Assembly: GCA_030453285.1 (NCBI GenBank)
Contig: JAKDKP010000040.1
Location: 1-9,689 of the forward strand
Reading direction: 5' to 3'
Length of the DNA stretch: 9,689 nt
Source: Propionibacteriales bacterium
GTDB lineage: Bacteria; Actinomycetota; Actinomycetes; Propionibacteriales; Propionibacteriaceae
Each line of letters opens with the position of its first letter. Within the stretch, counting starts at the first letter, position 1. The position numbers were made by a program, and so were the translations under genes. The notes below the pieces were generated by a model. The model was given only the letters and a program-made list of their open reading frames with translations. It was not told the DNA's origin and searched no databases. Below, piece by piece: positions 1 to 5,894 of this stretch.

Positions 1-293
1 AGGGTCAGGGCAACAAGGCGGTCGACTCGGCACGCCAGGCCGACGACGCCACCCGAGCGGCGCGCCGGACCCGCGACGCCGCCGACGCCGAACCCGGCAA
101 CATCGACCGCCAGGGGGCGGCCACCGCTGCCGAGGCCGATGCCCGCGAGGCACGACGTCAGTCCGGCCGCGACACCGAGGGCATCGATCAGCCGAAGAAC
201 CCGCTCAAGGACCCGTGGGACGTGACCAAGAAGACCGAGAAGGAAGCCGAGCAGGTCACCGACGATCCGAGCGAGTCGATCCAGCGACTGTGA
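1..293 (+). CDS. 3' end of an unrecognised hydrophilic protein
   Basis: An open frame (codons from base 3) runs from the left edge to TGA at 291-293, giving the last 96 residues of a protein whose start lies outside the window. The visible part is very rich in Ala, Arg, Asp and Glu, with no hydrophobic segment, no cysteine and no motif I recognise. Its last third is richer in Lys and Pro (KNPLKDPWDVTKKTEKEAEQ) and it ends DDPSESIQRL. It looks like a soluble, partly disordered or coiled tail. Codon use is the same GC-rich type as the housekeeping genes downstream, so it is probably a real gene. murI starts 22 bases after its stop but seems to have its own promoter. No function is proposed. Confidence 0.55.
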   Translation, partial: GQGNKAVDSARQADDATRAARRTRDAADAEPGNIDRQGAATAAEADAREARRQSGRDTEGIDQPKNPLKDPWDVTKKTEKEAEQVTDDPSESIQRL

Positions 294-303
294 GTGCAGC
301 GAT

Positions 304-309
304 TACCCT
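304..309 (+). promoter_or_regulatory. -10 hexamer TACCCT for leaderless murI
   Basis: TACCCT matches the actinobacterial TANNNT -10 consensus and ends 6 bases before the murI GTG. Transcription would begin at or next to the start codon. There is no ribosome-binding site before that GTG, which fits a leaderless message. No convincing -35 is visible. Confidence 0.4.
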
Positions 310-315
310 CACCGG

Positions 316-1113
316 GTGGGGGATCGCAACGCACCGATCGGCATCTTCGATTCCGGCTTCGGCGGGCTGACCGTCGCCCGGGCGGTGATGGATCAGTTGC
401 CGGACGAGGACATCGTCTATGTCGGCGACAGTGCGCGTTCCCCGTACGGTGAACTGCCGGTCGGTCAGGTGCGCGAGTACGCCCTGGAGTGTCTTGATCA
501 TCTGGTCGATCAGGGCGTCAAGATGCTGGTGATCGCCTGCAATTCCGCCAGTGCCGCCGTCCTCGCCGACGCCCGCGAACGCTATGCGGTGCCCGTCGTT
601 GAGGTGATTCGACCCGCGGCCCGCCGGGCGGCGGCGGTCACCCGTACCGGCCGAATCGGGGTGATCTGCACCCGGGCCACTGCCACCTCCGGCGCCTACG
701 CCGACGCCCTGGCCGTCCCGCCGGGCGTACGACTGACCACCGCCGCCTGTCCGCGGTTCGTCGACTTCGTCGAGGCCGGGGTGACCGGAGGTCCCGCGCT
801 GCTCGAGGTGGCCCATGATCATCTGGCGCCGGTCCTGGCTGCGGAGGTGGACACGCTGATCCTCGGCTGCACCCACTACCCGTTGCTGACCGGGGTCATC
901 TCGTACGTGTTGGGCGAGGGGGTGACCCTGGTCTCAAGTGCCGAGGAGTGTGGCCAGCAGGCGTGGGCCGCCCTCCTCGAGGCCGACCTGCTGGCCGAAG
1001 GGACCGGCCCGGCCAGCCACCGATTCTTCACCACCGGAGCTCCCGAACAGTTCTCCGAACTGGGTCGCCGCCTCGTCGGCGACTGGATCGATCGGGTCGA
1101 GCAACTGGCCTGA
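316..1113 (+). CDS. murI: Glutamate racemase
   Basis: Interconverts L- and D-glutamate in the cytoplasm, supplying D-Glu for the peptidoglycan stem peptide. The 265-residue protein has normal family length. Visible family motifs are [13 protein letters not shown] near residues 8-20 with catalytic-site Asp12 and Ser13, [10 protein letters not shown] at 36-45, the first catalytic cysteine Cys75 in IACNSAS, and the second, Cys185, in LGCTHYPLL with His187. The ACNSAS form, rather than ACNTAS, is common in actinobacteria. The GTG at 316 is chosen because [11 protein letters not shown] places the first strand correctly and no closer in-frame start exists. It has no Shine-Dalgarno but lies 6 bases after TACCCT, so it is probably leaderless. 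It heads a murI-rph-rdgB order known from mycobacteria, although there an extra gene sits between murI and rph. Confidence 0.97.
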   Translation: MGDRNAPIGIFDSGFGGLTVARAVMDQLPDEDIVYVGDSARSPYGELPVGQVREYALECLDHLVDQGVKMLVIACNSASAAVLADARERYAVPVVEVIRPAARRAAAVTRTGRIGVICTRATATSGAYADALAVPPGVRLTTAACPRFVDFVEAGVTGGPALLEVAHDHLAPVLAAEVDTLILGCTHYPLLTGVISYVLGEGVTLVSSAEECGQQAWAALLEADLLAEGTGPASHRFFTTGAPEQFSELGRRLVGDWIDRVEQLA

Positions 1114-1126
1114 CGGCGTGGGTCGC

Positions 1127-1150
1127 AAGGAGGTCGGTGTGGCCACGTAG
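1127..1150 (+). promoter_or_regulatory. Strong Shine-Dalgarno leading to a three-codon ORF before rph
   Basis: AAGGAGGT at 1127-1134 is the strongest ribosome-binding site in this region, but it is 26 bases from the rph ATG. The start codon it fits best is GTG at 1139, which opens GTG GCC ACG and then TAG at 1148-1150. It may be a minimal upstream ORF or a relic. GTG at 1137 is in frame with rph but only 2-3 bases from the site. Confidence 0.35.
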
Positions 1151-1153
1151 GGT
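1148..1153 (+). promoter_or_regulatory. -10 hexamer TAGGGT for leaderless rph
   Basis: TAGGGT ends 7 bases before ATG 1161. This is the same arrangement as at bcp on the other strand (TAGGGT, 7 bases, ATG). It supports the 1161 start and a transcript that begins at the AUG. The -35 region is not recognisable. Confidence 0.4.
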
Positions 1154-1160
1154 CAGCACC

Positions 1161-1898
1161 ATGACGACTCAAGCCGACCGATCCCGGGCCGACGGGCGAC
1201 GCCCCGACCAACTCCGCGAGGTGCGGTTCACCCGCAACTGGTTGGACAACGCCGAGGGGTCGGTACTGGTCGAATTCGGTGCCACCCGAGTGCTGGTGGC
1301 GGCCAGCGTCACCGTCGGGGTGCCCCGGTGGCGCAAGGGTTCCGGGCTCGGCTGGGTGACCGGGGAGTACGCGATGCTGCCGCGGGCCACCAACACTCGC
1401 TCGGACCGTGAGTCGATCCGTGGGAAGGTCGGCGGCCGGACCCACGAGATCAGCCGCCTGATCGGTCGCAGCCTGAGGGCCGTGGTCGACATGAAAGCCC
1501 TGGGGGAGAACACCATCGTGATCGACTGCGACGTGCTGCAGGCTGACGGTGGCACCCGTACGGCATCGATCACCGGCGCCCAGGTCGCTCTGCATGACGC
1601 CGTCGAGTGGCTCCGAGCTCGCAACGCCCTGACCGGCGAACCGCTGAGCAACTCGGTGCAGGCGGTCTCGGTCGGCCTGATCGACGGCGAGCCGTTGCTC
1701 GACCTCTGCTACACCGAGGACTCGACCGCCGACTGCGACATGAACATCGTGATGGCCGGAGACGGCACGTTCATCGAGGTGCAGGGCACCGCCGAGGGGG
1801 CCCGGTTCGACCGGCCGATGCTTGACCGGCTGCTCGACCTCGGAGCCTCCGGCTGCGCCACCCTGGCCGGGCTGCAGCAGCAGGCCATCGCCTCCTGA
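1161..1898 (+). CDS. rph: Ribonuclease PH
   Basis: Phosphorolytic 3'-5' exoribonuclease that trims tRNA precursor 3' ends and other RNA tails in the cytoplasm, acting as a hexameric ring. The 245-residue product covers the whole family: [11 protein letters not shown] at 9-19, EGSVLVEFG at 32-40, [21 protein letters not shown] at 54-74, the RNA-contacting [10 protein letters not shown] at 80-89, the phosphate-binding GGTRT at 130-134, and DCDMNIV at 191-197. The ATG at 1161 puts the conserved RADGR close to the N terminus. The frame stays open far upstream, and GTG 1137 is an alternative that would add eight residues. The gene starts 47 bases after murI and ends 4 bases before rdgB. It may be driven by its own leaderless promoter at 1148. 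Confidence 0.96.
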   Translation: MTTQADRSRADGRRPDQLREVRFTRNWLDNAEGSVLVEFGATRVLVAASVTVGVPRWRKGSGLGWVTGEYAMLPRATNTRSDRESIRGKVGGRTHEISRLIGRSLRAVVDMKALGENTIVIDCDVLQADGGTRTASITGAQVALHDAVEWLRARNALTGEPLSNSVQAVSVGLIDGEPLLDLCYTEDSTADCDMNIVMAGDGTFIEVQGTAEGARFDRPMLDRLLDLGASGCATLAGLQQQAIAS

Positions 1899-1902
1899 TC
1901 TG

Positions 1903-2595
1903 ATGGGTGACGTCGTGACAAGGCAGGTGGTGCTGGCCACCAACAACGCCAAGAAGCTGGCCGAGCTGCGCCGCGTGGTCGCCGACGCCGTACGGAAGGG
2001 TGCGGCGCCCGACATCGAGGTGCTCGGCCTCGTCGACGTCGCCCCCTATCCCGAGCCGGCCGAGACCGAGCCCACCTTCGAGGGCAACGCACTGATCAAG
2101 GCCCGCGTCTGTGCCGCGCAGACCGGATTGCCGGCCCTGGCTGACGATTCGGGCATCGAGGTCGACGTGCTCAACAACATGCCCGGCGTCCGGTCCGCGC
2201 GTTGGGCCGGCACTCCGACCGACGCCGAGGCCAACAACGCACTGCTGCTGCGGCAGATCGACGACGTGCCGGCTGATCAGCGCGGTGCCCGGTTCGTGTG
2301 CGCGATGGCGTTCGTGCTGCCGGGTGATCGCGGCAGAGTTGATCATGGTGAAGTTGATCATGAGCAGGTGATCCGCGGCACGATGGCGGGGCGTGTGCTC
2401 AACGAACTGCGCGGGTCCGGTGGTTTCGGCTACGACCCGCTGTTTCAGCCGGCGGGGGAGGAACGGTCCCTGGCCGAGCTCAGTGCCGAGGAGAAGGACG
2501 CCATATCCCATCGTGGGCAGGCGGTCCGCGCCATCGTTCCGCTCCTCGTGGTCGCCCTCAGTCAGGGTGCGCATACCGTACCAAAGGAGAGTTGA
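1903..2595 (+). CDS. rdgB: XTP/dITP diphosphatase (Ham1/RdgB)
   Basis: Hydrolyses dITP, ITP and XTP to monophosphate and pyrophosphate, keeping deaminated purines out of DNA and RNA. The 230-residue protein has the signature [13 protein letters not shown] at 10-22, FEGNALIKA at 59-67, [12 protein letters not shown] at 79-90 with the metal-binding acidic residues, [11 protein letters not shown] at 171-181 and ISHRGQA at 201-207. ATG 1903 lies 4 bases after the rph stop. GTG 1915 is an alternative start and neither has a clear ribosome-binding site, so translation is probably coupled to rph. Residues 141-155 carry a short acidic insertion containing the repeat [10 protein letters not shown], encoded by a 15-bp tandem repeat, just before the conserved RGTMAGR. 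The C-terminal tail after the HRG motif is about 25 residues, slightly long. Confidence 0.95.
   Translation: MGDVVTRQVVLATNNAKKLAELRRVVADAVRKGAAPDIEVLGLVDVAPYPEPAETEPTFEGNALIKARVCAAQTGLPALADDSGIEVDVLNNMPGVRSARWAGTPTDAEANNALLLRQIDDVPADQRGARFVCAMAFVLPGDRGRVDHGEVDHEQVIRGTMAGRVLNELRGSGGFGYDPLFQPAGEERSLAELSAEEKDAISHRGQAVRAIVPLLVVALSQGAHTVPKES
2338..2367 (+). repeat. 15-bp tandem repeat inside rdgB with core GTTGATCATG
   Basis: GTTGATCATG occurs at 2338-2347 and again at 2353-2362, a period of 15 bases. The five bases after each core differ (GTGAA and AGCAG). In frame it encodes [10 protein letters not shown]. The same 10-mer occurs a third time at 2591-2600, across the rdgB stop and the thyA start codon. 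Confidence 0.6.
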
Positions 2596-2597
2596 TC

Positions 2598-3392
2598 ATG
2601 CAGACCTATCTTGACCTCGTCCGGCACGTGTTGGACAACGGGACGGAGAAGGGCGACCGCACCGGGACGGGCACACGGAGCGTCTTCGGACACCAGATGC
2701 GGTTTGACCTGTCTGCCGGCTTTCCCTTGCTGACCACCAAGAAGGTGCACCTGAAGTCGGTGGTCGGTGAGTTGCTGTGGTTCCTGCGCGGTTCGACCGA
2801 CGTCACGTGGCTGCAGGACAACGGCATCTCGATCTGGGACGAGTGGGCTGACGCCGACGGTCAGCTCGGACCGGTCTACGGCTATCAGTGGCGGTCCTGG
2901 CCGACCCCTGACGGCGGCCATGTCGACCAGATCAACGGTGTGATCGAGCAGATCCGCACCAACCCCGATTCGCGCCGCCATATCGTCAGCGCCTGGAACG
3001 TCGGTCAGCTCGGTGAGATGGCGCTGCCGCCGTGCCACGCCTTCTTCCAGTTCTATGTCGCCGACGGCAAGCTGTCCTGCCAGTTGTACCAACGCTCGGC
3101 CGACATCTTCCTCGGTGTCCCCTTCAACATCGCCTCGTACGCCCTGCTCACCCACATGATCGCCCAGGTGTGCGGCCTCGGCGTCGGGGATTTCGTGCAC
3201 ACCCTCGGCGATGCACATCTGTATGCCAACCACCTTGATCAGGCGCGCAAGCAGCTCACCAGAGATCCGCGACCGTTGCCGACCCTCCAGCTCAACCCCG
3301 CGGTGACCGACATCGACGCCTTCGGCTTCGACGACATCATCGTGCACGGCTATGACCCGCACCCCGGCATCAAGGCCCCGATCGCCGTCTGA
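2598..3392 (+). CDS. thyA: Thymidylate synthase
   Basis: Makes dTMP from dUMP using 5,10-methylene-THF, releasing DHF, in the cytoplasm as a homodimer. The 264-residue protein has the same length as the E. coli enzyme and aligns almost without gaps. Arg21 lies in the phosphate loop GDRTGTGT, and Cys146 in [12 protein letters not shown] is the nucleophile. The [35 protein letters not shown] and C-terminal [14 protein letters not shown] blocks are all intact. ATG 2598 is chosen over the TTG at 2592 because AAAGGAGA at 2583-2590 is 7 bases away and the protein then begins MQTYLDLV like its relatives. The start is only 2 bases after the rdgB stop, so it is co-transcribed. folA follows after 33 bases and recycles the DHF it produces. 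Confidence 0.98.
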   Translation: MQTYLDLVRHVLDNGTEKGDRTGTGTRSVFGHQMRFDLSAGFPLLTTKKVHLKSVVGELLWFLRGSTDVTWLQDNGISIWDEWADADGQLGPVYGYQWRSWPTPDGGHVDQINGVIEQIRTNPDSRRHIVSAWNVGQLGEMALPPCHAFFQFYVADGKLSCQLYQRSADIFLGVPFNIASYALLTHMIAQVCGLGVGDFVHTLGDAHLYANHLDQARKQLTRDPRPLPTLQLNPAVTDIDAFGFDDIIVHGYDPHPGIKAPIAV

Positions 3393-3425
3393 CGCGTCCG
3401 GACCGACTCCAGGAGGGAACCGCCC

Positions 3426-3938
3426 ATGCCACCAAAGGTGATCATGATCGCTGCCGTGCTGGCCAACGGCGTGATCGGGGCCGACGGCGATCAACCTTGG
3501 TCCCATCCCGACGACTTCGCCCGCTTCAAGAGGCTCACGATGGGTGGCGTGCTGATCATGGGGCGCAAGACGTACGAGGCGATCGGCCGACCCCTGCCCG
3601 GACGCCAGACCTTGGTGCTGACCCGCGACACCGACTTCAAGCCGGGCGACGCGACGCCGGACCAGGCCCGTACGGTCGCCAGCCTCGACGAGGCCCTCGC
3701 GCTCGCTGGAGCGGAGTTCGCCGACCGTACGGTGTGGATCCTGGGCGGGGGAGAGGTGTATCGCCAGGCGATGGACCGCGCCGATCGGCTCGAGATCACC
3801 CATGCGCACACCACGATGCCCGGTGACGTGACGTTCCCGACGATCGCCCCGCGCGTCTGGGTGGAGGTGGACCGCGTCGACCGGGACGCGTTCTCCTGGG
3901 TCACCTACGATCGCGTCCCCGCGCCGACTCTCCACTAG
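3426..3938 (+). CDS. folA: Dihydrofolate reductase
   Basis: NADPH-dependent reduction of dihydrofolate to tetrahydrofolate, the cofactor consumed by ThyA, and the target of trimethoprim-type inhibitors. The 170-residue protein shows the family layout: MIAAVLANGVIGADGDQPW at 7-25, substrate-binding Asp30 in HPDDFARFK, GRKTYEAIGRPLPGR at 46-60 for NADPH, ILGGGEVYRQAM at 105-116, and EITHAHTTMPGDVTFP at 123-138. AGGAGG at 3411-3416 is 9 bases before ATG 3426. A thyA-folA pair is common in actinobacteria. The last codons overlap the -10-like TAGGCT of the following tRNA gene, so its 3' end doubles as a promoter region. Nothing in the sequence suggests a resistant form. Confidence 0.97.
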   Translation: MPPKVIMIAAVLANGVIGADGDQPWSHPDDFARFKRLTMGGVLIMGRKTYEAIGRPLPGRQTLVLTRDTDFKPGDATPDQARTVASLDEALALAGAEFADRTVWILGGGEVYRQAMDRADRLEITHAHTTMPGDVTFPTIAPRVWVEVDRVDRDAFSWVTYDRVPAPTLH

Positions 3939-3941
3939 GCT
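3936..3941 (+). promoter_or_regulatory. -10 hexamer TAGGCT for tRNA-Leu, overlapping the folA stop
   Basis: TAGGCT fits TANNNT. Its first three bases are the folA stop codon, and it lies 9 bases before the tRNA 5' end, so transcription would start about 2-3 bases upstream of the mature tRNA. Read-through from folA is also possible. The -35 is unclear. Confidence 0.35.
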
Positions 3942-3950
3942 TGCCCCCTG

Positions 3951-4035
3951 GCCGAAGTGGTGGAATTGGTAGACACGCAGGATTTAGGTTCCTGTGCCCA
4001 CGGGCGTGAGGGTTCAAGTCCCTTCTTCGGCACCA
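3951..4035 (+). tRNA. tRNA-Leu (anticodon UAG)
   Basis: Class II tRNA of 85 bases including an encoded CCA. Acceptor arm GCCGAAG at 3951-3957 pairs fully with CTTCGGC at 4025-4031. The anticodon stem is CAGGA/TCCTG at 3978-3982 and 3990-3994 around loop TTTAGGT, with anticodon TAG at 3985-3987, which reads CUN leucine codons. A long variable arm (CCC/GGG hairpin near 3997-4003) is typical of Leu. The T arm is GAGGG-TTCAAGT-CCCTT at 4008-4024, followed by discriminator A and CCA at 4033-4035. All arms are intact, so it should be functional. tRNA-Leu genes are common integration targets and the DNA downstream is lower in GC and contains a broken gene, but I saw no second copy of the tRNA 3' end. 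Confidence 0.96.
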
Positions 4036-4042
4036 AGCCTTC

Positions 4043-4071
4043 TTCCTCGAACCTCCACGGGGTTCGAGGAA
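4043..4071 (+). terminator. Perfect 11-bp hairpin after tRNA-Leu
   Basis: TTCCTCGAACC at 4043-4053 pairs perfectly with GGTTCGAGGAA at 4061-4071 around a 7-base loop, starting 7 bases after the tRNA CCA. It is well placed as a transcription terminator, although no T-run follows. Such hairpins without a T tract are often proposed as terminators in high-GC actinobacteria. Confidence 0.6.
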
Positions 4072-4246
4072 AGAGGCCAGGGGTCGTGTAGTGCTCTGGG
4101 GACTCCATGACTTCACACTTTGGGAGATCCTGAGACGAGTCAGGCGGTACATAGATGCGATCGAGATCAAGGCAACCCCAACTACTATCTAGAGACGAAG
4201 GTCTACTCGCTAGACGGGCGTGCCTTCGCGACTAGAAGATTGAAAG
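4072..4246. other. Accessory spacer without a supported gene
   Basis: This stretch is lower in GC than its flanks and I see no gene I can defend. A 33-codon plus-strand frame, GTG 4091 to TAG 4190-4192 (VLWGLHDFTLWEILRR...), reads like protein sequence and could be a gene remnant, but it has no ribosome-binding site and no recognisable family. The imperfect inverted repeat at 4188-4236 is listed separately. Confidence 0.4.
4188..4236. repeat. Imperfect 14-bp inverted repeat downstream of the broken gene
   Basis: The arms at 4188-4201 and 4223-4236 match at 11 of 14 positions: TCTAG and CGAAGG pair with CTAGA and CCTTCG, with three central mismatches. In the 21-base spacer region GTCTA at 4201-4205 also pairs with TAGAC at 4211-4215. 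It lies 11 bases beyond the stop of the minus-strand pseudogene, so it could be that gene's terminator or part of a recombination site. Confidence 0.4.
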
Positions 4247-4973
4247 CTACAGATCCGCCAGCGCTGGGAAGGTCGTGTAGTCGGTGGAACCGGGCTGCCA
4301 GACGTCGATGATCGCCGATTTAGGAATATCGGCAAAGTAGTGGACATCTGCGCCTCGTTTCTCCAAGTGGGCGATGTGTTCGACCATAGTGAGGCCGAGG
4401 CTGGGAAACATGTGAAACGAAACGTTGTCGGATAGAGGCAGGTCGATGACGACAATCGACGGCACCCCGATCTACCTGAGTCGCCGTCGCATGTCGTCCC
4501 CAGCACACCAATAGATGGCCTCACCGCCCCAAATGCCGAGGAGCATCTCCACCGCGCTACGTTGGGTCAGTTTGTGGCGGCCGAGGAGGGCGCAGACTTG
4601 ACCGTCTCTCCGTCCAGATGGGCGCTGCGTGTAGATGTCGTGTTGGCGCAGCCACTGTGCCTCACTGTGACTCAAGGCGCCTGCGTTCTCGGCGTTGCCA
4701 ATTCTGGTCTTGACCAGATGTGGCGAGAGGCGTCGCAGCCCGTCTTGGCGGATCGCTTCCACCTCGTGCTCCATCAGACGGGTTGCGTGGAACACCCGAA
4801 GTGATCGTCCGTCAAATAGGTCGAAGATGGCGTTGTCCAGGAGGCCCTCGTCGAACTCAAACTGATCAGCAGTGATTGCGTCTCGGGGAAGCATCCGAGC
4901 ATTATTGTGCGAGCGCCTGTTGGAGCTTGGTTTGCCAGGTATTGGTGTCGTCGGGATCAACTGGCTGGCTCAT
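4247..4973 (-). pseudogene. Broken hypothetical gene with amber stop and probable +1 frameshift
   Basis: A good ribosome-binding site (GAAAGGA, 7-base spacer) precedes ATG 4973, which opens a 23-residue frame (MSQPVDPDDTNT...) ending at TAA 4904-4902. Skipping one base joins it to a second frame, which has its own ATG at 4894 (MLPRDAITADQFEFDEGLLD). That frame runs to TAG at 4474-4472, and the same frame continues past this amber codon (IGVPSIVVIDLPL...) to TAG at 4249-4247. The total is 727 bases, or 242 codons plus one base, giving about 241 residues if repaired. The middle has RVFHATRLMEHEVEAIRQDGLRRL and LLGIWGGEAIYW. A His-x-Thr near the N terminus with a later Tyr faintly recalls ADP-ribosyltransferase-like folds, but I do not recognise the family. 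Low GC suggests acquired DNA. Alternatives are a shorter live protein from ATG 4894 to the amber, or sequencing error. Confidence 0.55.
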
Positions 4974-5013
4974 TCGCCGATCCTTTCACCCCCCGTCGTC
5001 ACCGGTCAGACTT

Positions 5014-5075
5014 CAACTCGTAGCGCCTAGCCAGTTAGATTAGGTTGGCTCCACCGCGGACTCGGCTACGAGTTG
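5014..5075. repeat. Perfect 11-bp inverted repeat with nested palindrome
   Basis: CAACTCGTAGC at 5014-5024 is the exact reverse complement of GCTACGAGTTG at 5065-5075, separated by 40 bases. Within the spacer, AGCCA at 5029-5033 pairs with TGGCT at 5046-5050. It lies upstream of both the divergent broken gene and vapB, so it could be an operator, a terminator or a recombination site. Confidence 0.6.
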
Positions 5076-5243
5076 CTCACGATCGCGATCGATCAGCTTG
5101 CATTGGAGGGATCGTCTGGTCGGGCGATCCGGCCGACCGTCAGCTGGCCGAACAGAGGATGTCAAGCACGGATCCTCCAGGGGGCGGCCTTTTAGTTCGA
5201 GTGCGATCGGAAGGGTGCGCGGTCCACGATCTACCCAGGGAGG

Positions 5244-5249
5244 TAGAAT
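5244..5249 (+). promoter_or_regulatory. -10 hexamer TAGAAT before vapB
   Basis: TAGAAT is a good TANNNT match and ends 6 bases before vapB ATG 5256, so the transcript could start at the AUG. GGGAGGT at 5238-5244 overlaps it and would serve as ribosome-binding site only for a longer transcript. VapBC operons are normally repressed by their own complex at this position. Confidence 0.45.
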
Positions 5250-5255
5250 TCGTGC

Positions 5256-5498
5256 ATGGTGACGATGAACATCAAGGACCCCAAGGTGCATGAGTTGGCC
5301 AACGAGTTGGCCACCCTCCGCGGTACGACCGCGACCGCAGCCGTACGGACAGCTCTGGAGCTGGCCCTGGCGACGGAGCGTGCACGTCAGTCCGACCGTG
5401 GGGCGACGCTGGCCGGGCTCCAGCAGCGAGCGGCCGGCACCCAGCATGCCTGGCTGAGCGACGGTGATCTGTACGGCGAGGACGGTCTGCCCCGATGA
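5256..5498 (+). CDS. vapB: VapB-type antitoxin
   Basis: An 80-residue antitoxin, expected to neutralise the downstream PIN-domain toxin and repress the operon by binding its promoter as a VapBC complex. The N terminus MVTMNIKDPKVHELANELATLRGTTATAAVRTALE has the short strand plus two helices of the PSK/Rv0623-like ribbon-helix-helix DNA-binding family. The tail WLSDGDLYGEDGLPR is the usual flexible toxin-binding end ending in D-LYGEDGLP. ATG 5256 is chosen because it has both a TANNNT element 6 bases upstream and a GGGAGGT 11 bases upstream; ATG 5265 is also possible. It overlaps vapC by ATGA, so the two are translationally coupled. It sits next to the accessory interval, as mobile toxin-antitoxin modules often do. 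Confidence 0.88.
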   Translation: MVTMNIKDPKVHELANELATLRGTTATAAVRTALELALATERARQSDRGATLAGLQQRAAGTQHAWLSDGDLYGEDGLPR

Positions 5499-5878
5499 TC
5501 ATGGACACCTCTGCGGTCGTCGCGATCCTGCGTGCCGAGGCGGGTAGCGCAGCCCTGGTTGCCGCCGTCGACGAGGCTCCGCATCTCGGCATGTCTGCAG
5601 CGTCGGTCCTGGAACTCGCCATCGTCACCGCAGCCAGCGGGCCGGAACTGGTCGATGACTTCCTCTCCGCCCTGGGGGTCGAGGTCGTGGCGGTTGATGC
5701 CGAGCATCTGCGGTGGGCACGGGATGCGCATCGTCGATTCGGCCGCGGATCGGGGTCGGCAGCGCGGCTGAACTTTGGCGACTGCCTGTCCTACGCCGCA
5801 GCCATGGCCACCGAGCAGCCCCTGTTGTTCGTCGGGAACGACTTCGGCCACACCGATGTCGCGCCCGCCGTTGCCTGA
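5495..5878 (+). CDS. vapC: VapC-type PIN-domain ribonuclease toxin
   Basis: Mg2+-dependent endoribonuclease toxin. Family members cut tRNA or rRNA at single sites, but the target cannot be told from sequence. The 127-residue protein has the four acidic residues of a PIN active site: Asp4 in MIMDTSAV, Glu40 in ASVLELAIV, Asp96 in LNFGDCLSYAAA and Asp116 in LFVGNDFGHTD. All are present, so it should be active. ATG 5495 overlaps the vapB TGA (ATGA); ATG 5501 would remove two residues. It is convergent with the DUF1634 gene, whose stop lies 16 bases away. The C terminus DVAPAVA is typical of the Rv0624-like branch. Confidence 0.92.
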   Translation: MIMDTSAVVAILRAEAGSAALVAAVDEAPHLGMSAASVLELAIVTAASGPELVDDFLSALGVEVVAVDAEHLRWARDAHRRFGRGSGSAARLNFGDCLSYAAAMATEQPLLFVGNDFGHTDVAPAVA

Positions 5879-5894
5879 CAGGTGACGGGCCTCA

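Larger units (their letters stand above)
4974..5255. other. Intergenic DNA between the broken gene and vapBC
   Basis: About 280 bases without a supported gene. It contains the promoter/ribosome-binding region of the minus-strand gene at its left end, a nested inverted repeat at 5014-5075, and a weaker GAGGAT/ATCCTC hairpin at 5155-5177 followed by a short T stretch (CCTTTTAG). Open frames here run without stops in several phases but lack ribosome-binding sites and known motifs. Confidence 0.4.

Noticed and set aside
256..2574. Long minus-strand open frames opposite murI, rph and rdgB (for example 876-2015 and 1771-2574)
   Set aside because: They are antisense shadows of high-GC coding genes, with low-complexity Arg/Gly/Pro/His-rich products and no recognisable domain.
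2562..3935. 457-codon minus-strand frame opposite thyA and folA
   Set aside because: The plus strand encodes two unmistakable enzymes over the same bases. The antisense product has no family features.
4082..4281. 11-bp direct repeat GGTCGTGTAGT at 4082-4092 and 4271-4281, considered as an insertion footprint
   Set aside because: It is short, one copy lies within the broken gene's coding region, and nothing mobile lies between the copies.
4120..4311. 63-codon plus-strand frame (GNPNYYLETKVYSLDGRAF...)
   Set aside because: It has no ribosome-binding site, overlaps the end of the minus-strand gene and ends in a shadow-like Arg-rich tail. Possibly a fragment, but not supportable.
4562..4804. 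80-codon plus-strand frame inside the broken gene
   Set aside because: No ribosome-binding site or motif; the minus strand gives the more protein-like reading.
4036..5255. An integrase or transposase expected beside a tRNA-linked insertion
   Set aside because: I looked for recombinase and DDE-type motifs in all frames of this interval and saw none.
5040..5447. 135-codon minus-strand frame overlapping vapB
   Set aside because: It is antisense to a clear antitoxin gene. The part beyond vapB has no motif or ribosome-binding site.
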